Notes under the pieces: generated by a model | The model's database searches: none | What the model was told of the DNA's origin: nothing | What the model saw: the letters and a program-made list of their open reading frames with translations, nothing else | In this document: positions 63,994-64,000 of the stretch, piece by piece | How the letters are laid out: each line of letters begins with the position of its first letter | Numbering within the stretch: position 1 is the first letter of the stretch | Position numbers and translations under genes: made by a program | Source: Akkermansiaceae bacterium | GTDB lineage: Bacteria; Verrucomicrobiota; Verrucomicrobiia; Verrucomicrobiales; Akkermansiaceae | Length of the DNA stretch: 64,000 nucleotides | Direction of reading: 5' to 3' | NCBI GenBank assembly: GCA_026421245.1 | Contig: JAPKDJ010000009.1 | Location: 1 to 64,000, forward strand

Positions 63994-64000
63994 CTTGTCA

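Overview
The window looks like a chromosomal segment of a Gram-negative member of the PVC group, most likely a Verrucomicrobiota bacterium (inference from gene content). Evidence: a large operon of planctomycete/verrucomicrobial-type surface cytochrome proteins (DUF1501, DUF1549/DUF1553 with CxxCH motifs, a pre-peptidase-like protein, and a WD40 protein with a cytochrome domain). There is also lpxA (outer membrane LPS), a Bat (aerotolerance) operon, McsA-McsB-ClpC, several pseudopilins, and secreted proteins with calcium-binding repeats. No insertion sequence, phage module, CRISPR array or integrase was seen. Most genes are compact, share ATGA-type overlaps, and often lack a clear Shine-Dalgarno sequence.

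Layout. 1-53: 5' part of a tRNA-Pro on the minus strand. 0.2-3 kb: DUF2868 membrane protein plus DUF3482 GTPase. 3-6 kb: ECF sigma factor, anti-sigma, secreted protein, DUF1573-like protein and a membrane-anchored rhodanese in one tight operon. 6.7-9 kb: nucleoside salvage (deoB, deoD, cdd). 9-13.4 kb: three exported proteins on the minus strand, including an EF-hand protein and an 889-residue endonuclease/exonuclease/phosphatase-fold protein. 13.4-24.9 kb: housekeeping genes (aminotransferase class IV, M20 peptidase, ThuA-like protein, DMT transporter, thiD, apaG, 5-FCL, ECF sigma, lysA, rhomboid protease, galE), broken up by two gene remnants. 24.9-27.3 kb: three pseudopilin genes. 27.4-27.8 kb: tRNA-Leu(AAG), tRNA-Val(CAC) and a decayed second copy of the tRNA-Leu. 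27.8-29.5 kb: third ECF module with a PDZ protein. 29.6-32.8 kb: a GreA-type protein with a very long N-terminal region, then enolase. 32.9-38.7 kb: FtsB/DivIC-like protein, an SDR, a frameshifted small gene, and mcsA-mcsB-clpC. 38.7-45.4 kb: minus-strand Bat operon (DUF58, DUF4381-like, BatA, BatB/BatC fusion, BatD/BatE-like fusion) with no moxR beside it. 45.5-55.1 kb: Rex repressor convergent with the four-gene surface cytochrome operon. 55.3-57.8 kb: kinase-fold protein whose catalytic Asp is replaced. 58-63.5 kb: trypsin-like lipoprotein, PfkB sugar kinase, hydroxyacid dehydrogenase, lpxA, radC, DCC-family protein. The window closes with a small coiled-coil membrane protein and tRNA-Ala(GGC).

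How it fits together. The three ECF modules each sit beside exported or membrane proteins, so this genome seems to rely on envelope-directed signalling. McsA-McsB-ClpC forms an arginine-phosphorylation-dependent proteolysis system. The Rex gene lies tail-to-tail with the cytochrome operon, a redox link by position only. The most interesting material is: the cytochrome/DUF1501 operon flanked by a pseudokinase and Rex, the long GreA-fusion protein, the fused Bat genes, and several traces of local decay (AcpH fragment, beta-barrel fragment, tRNA pseudogene, two single-base frameshift candidates).
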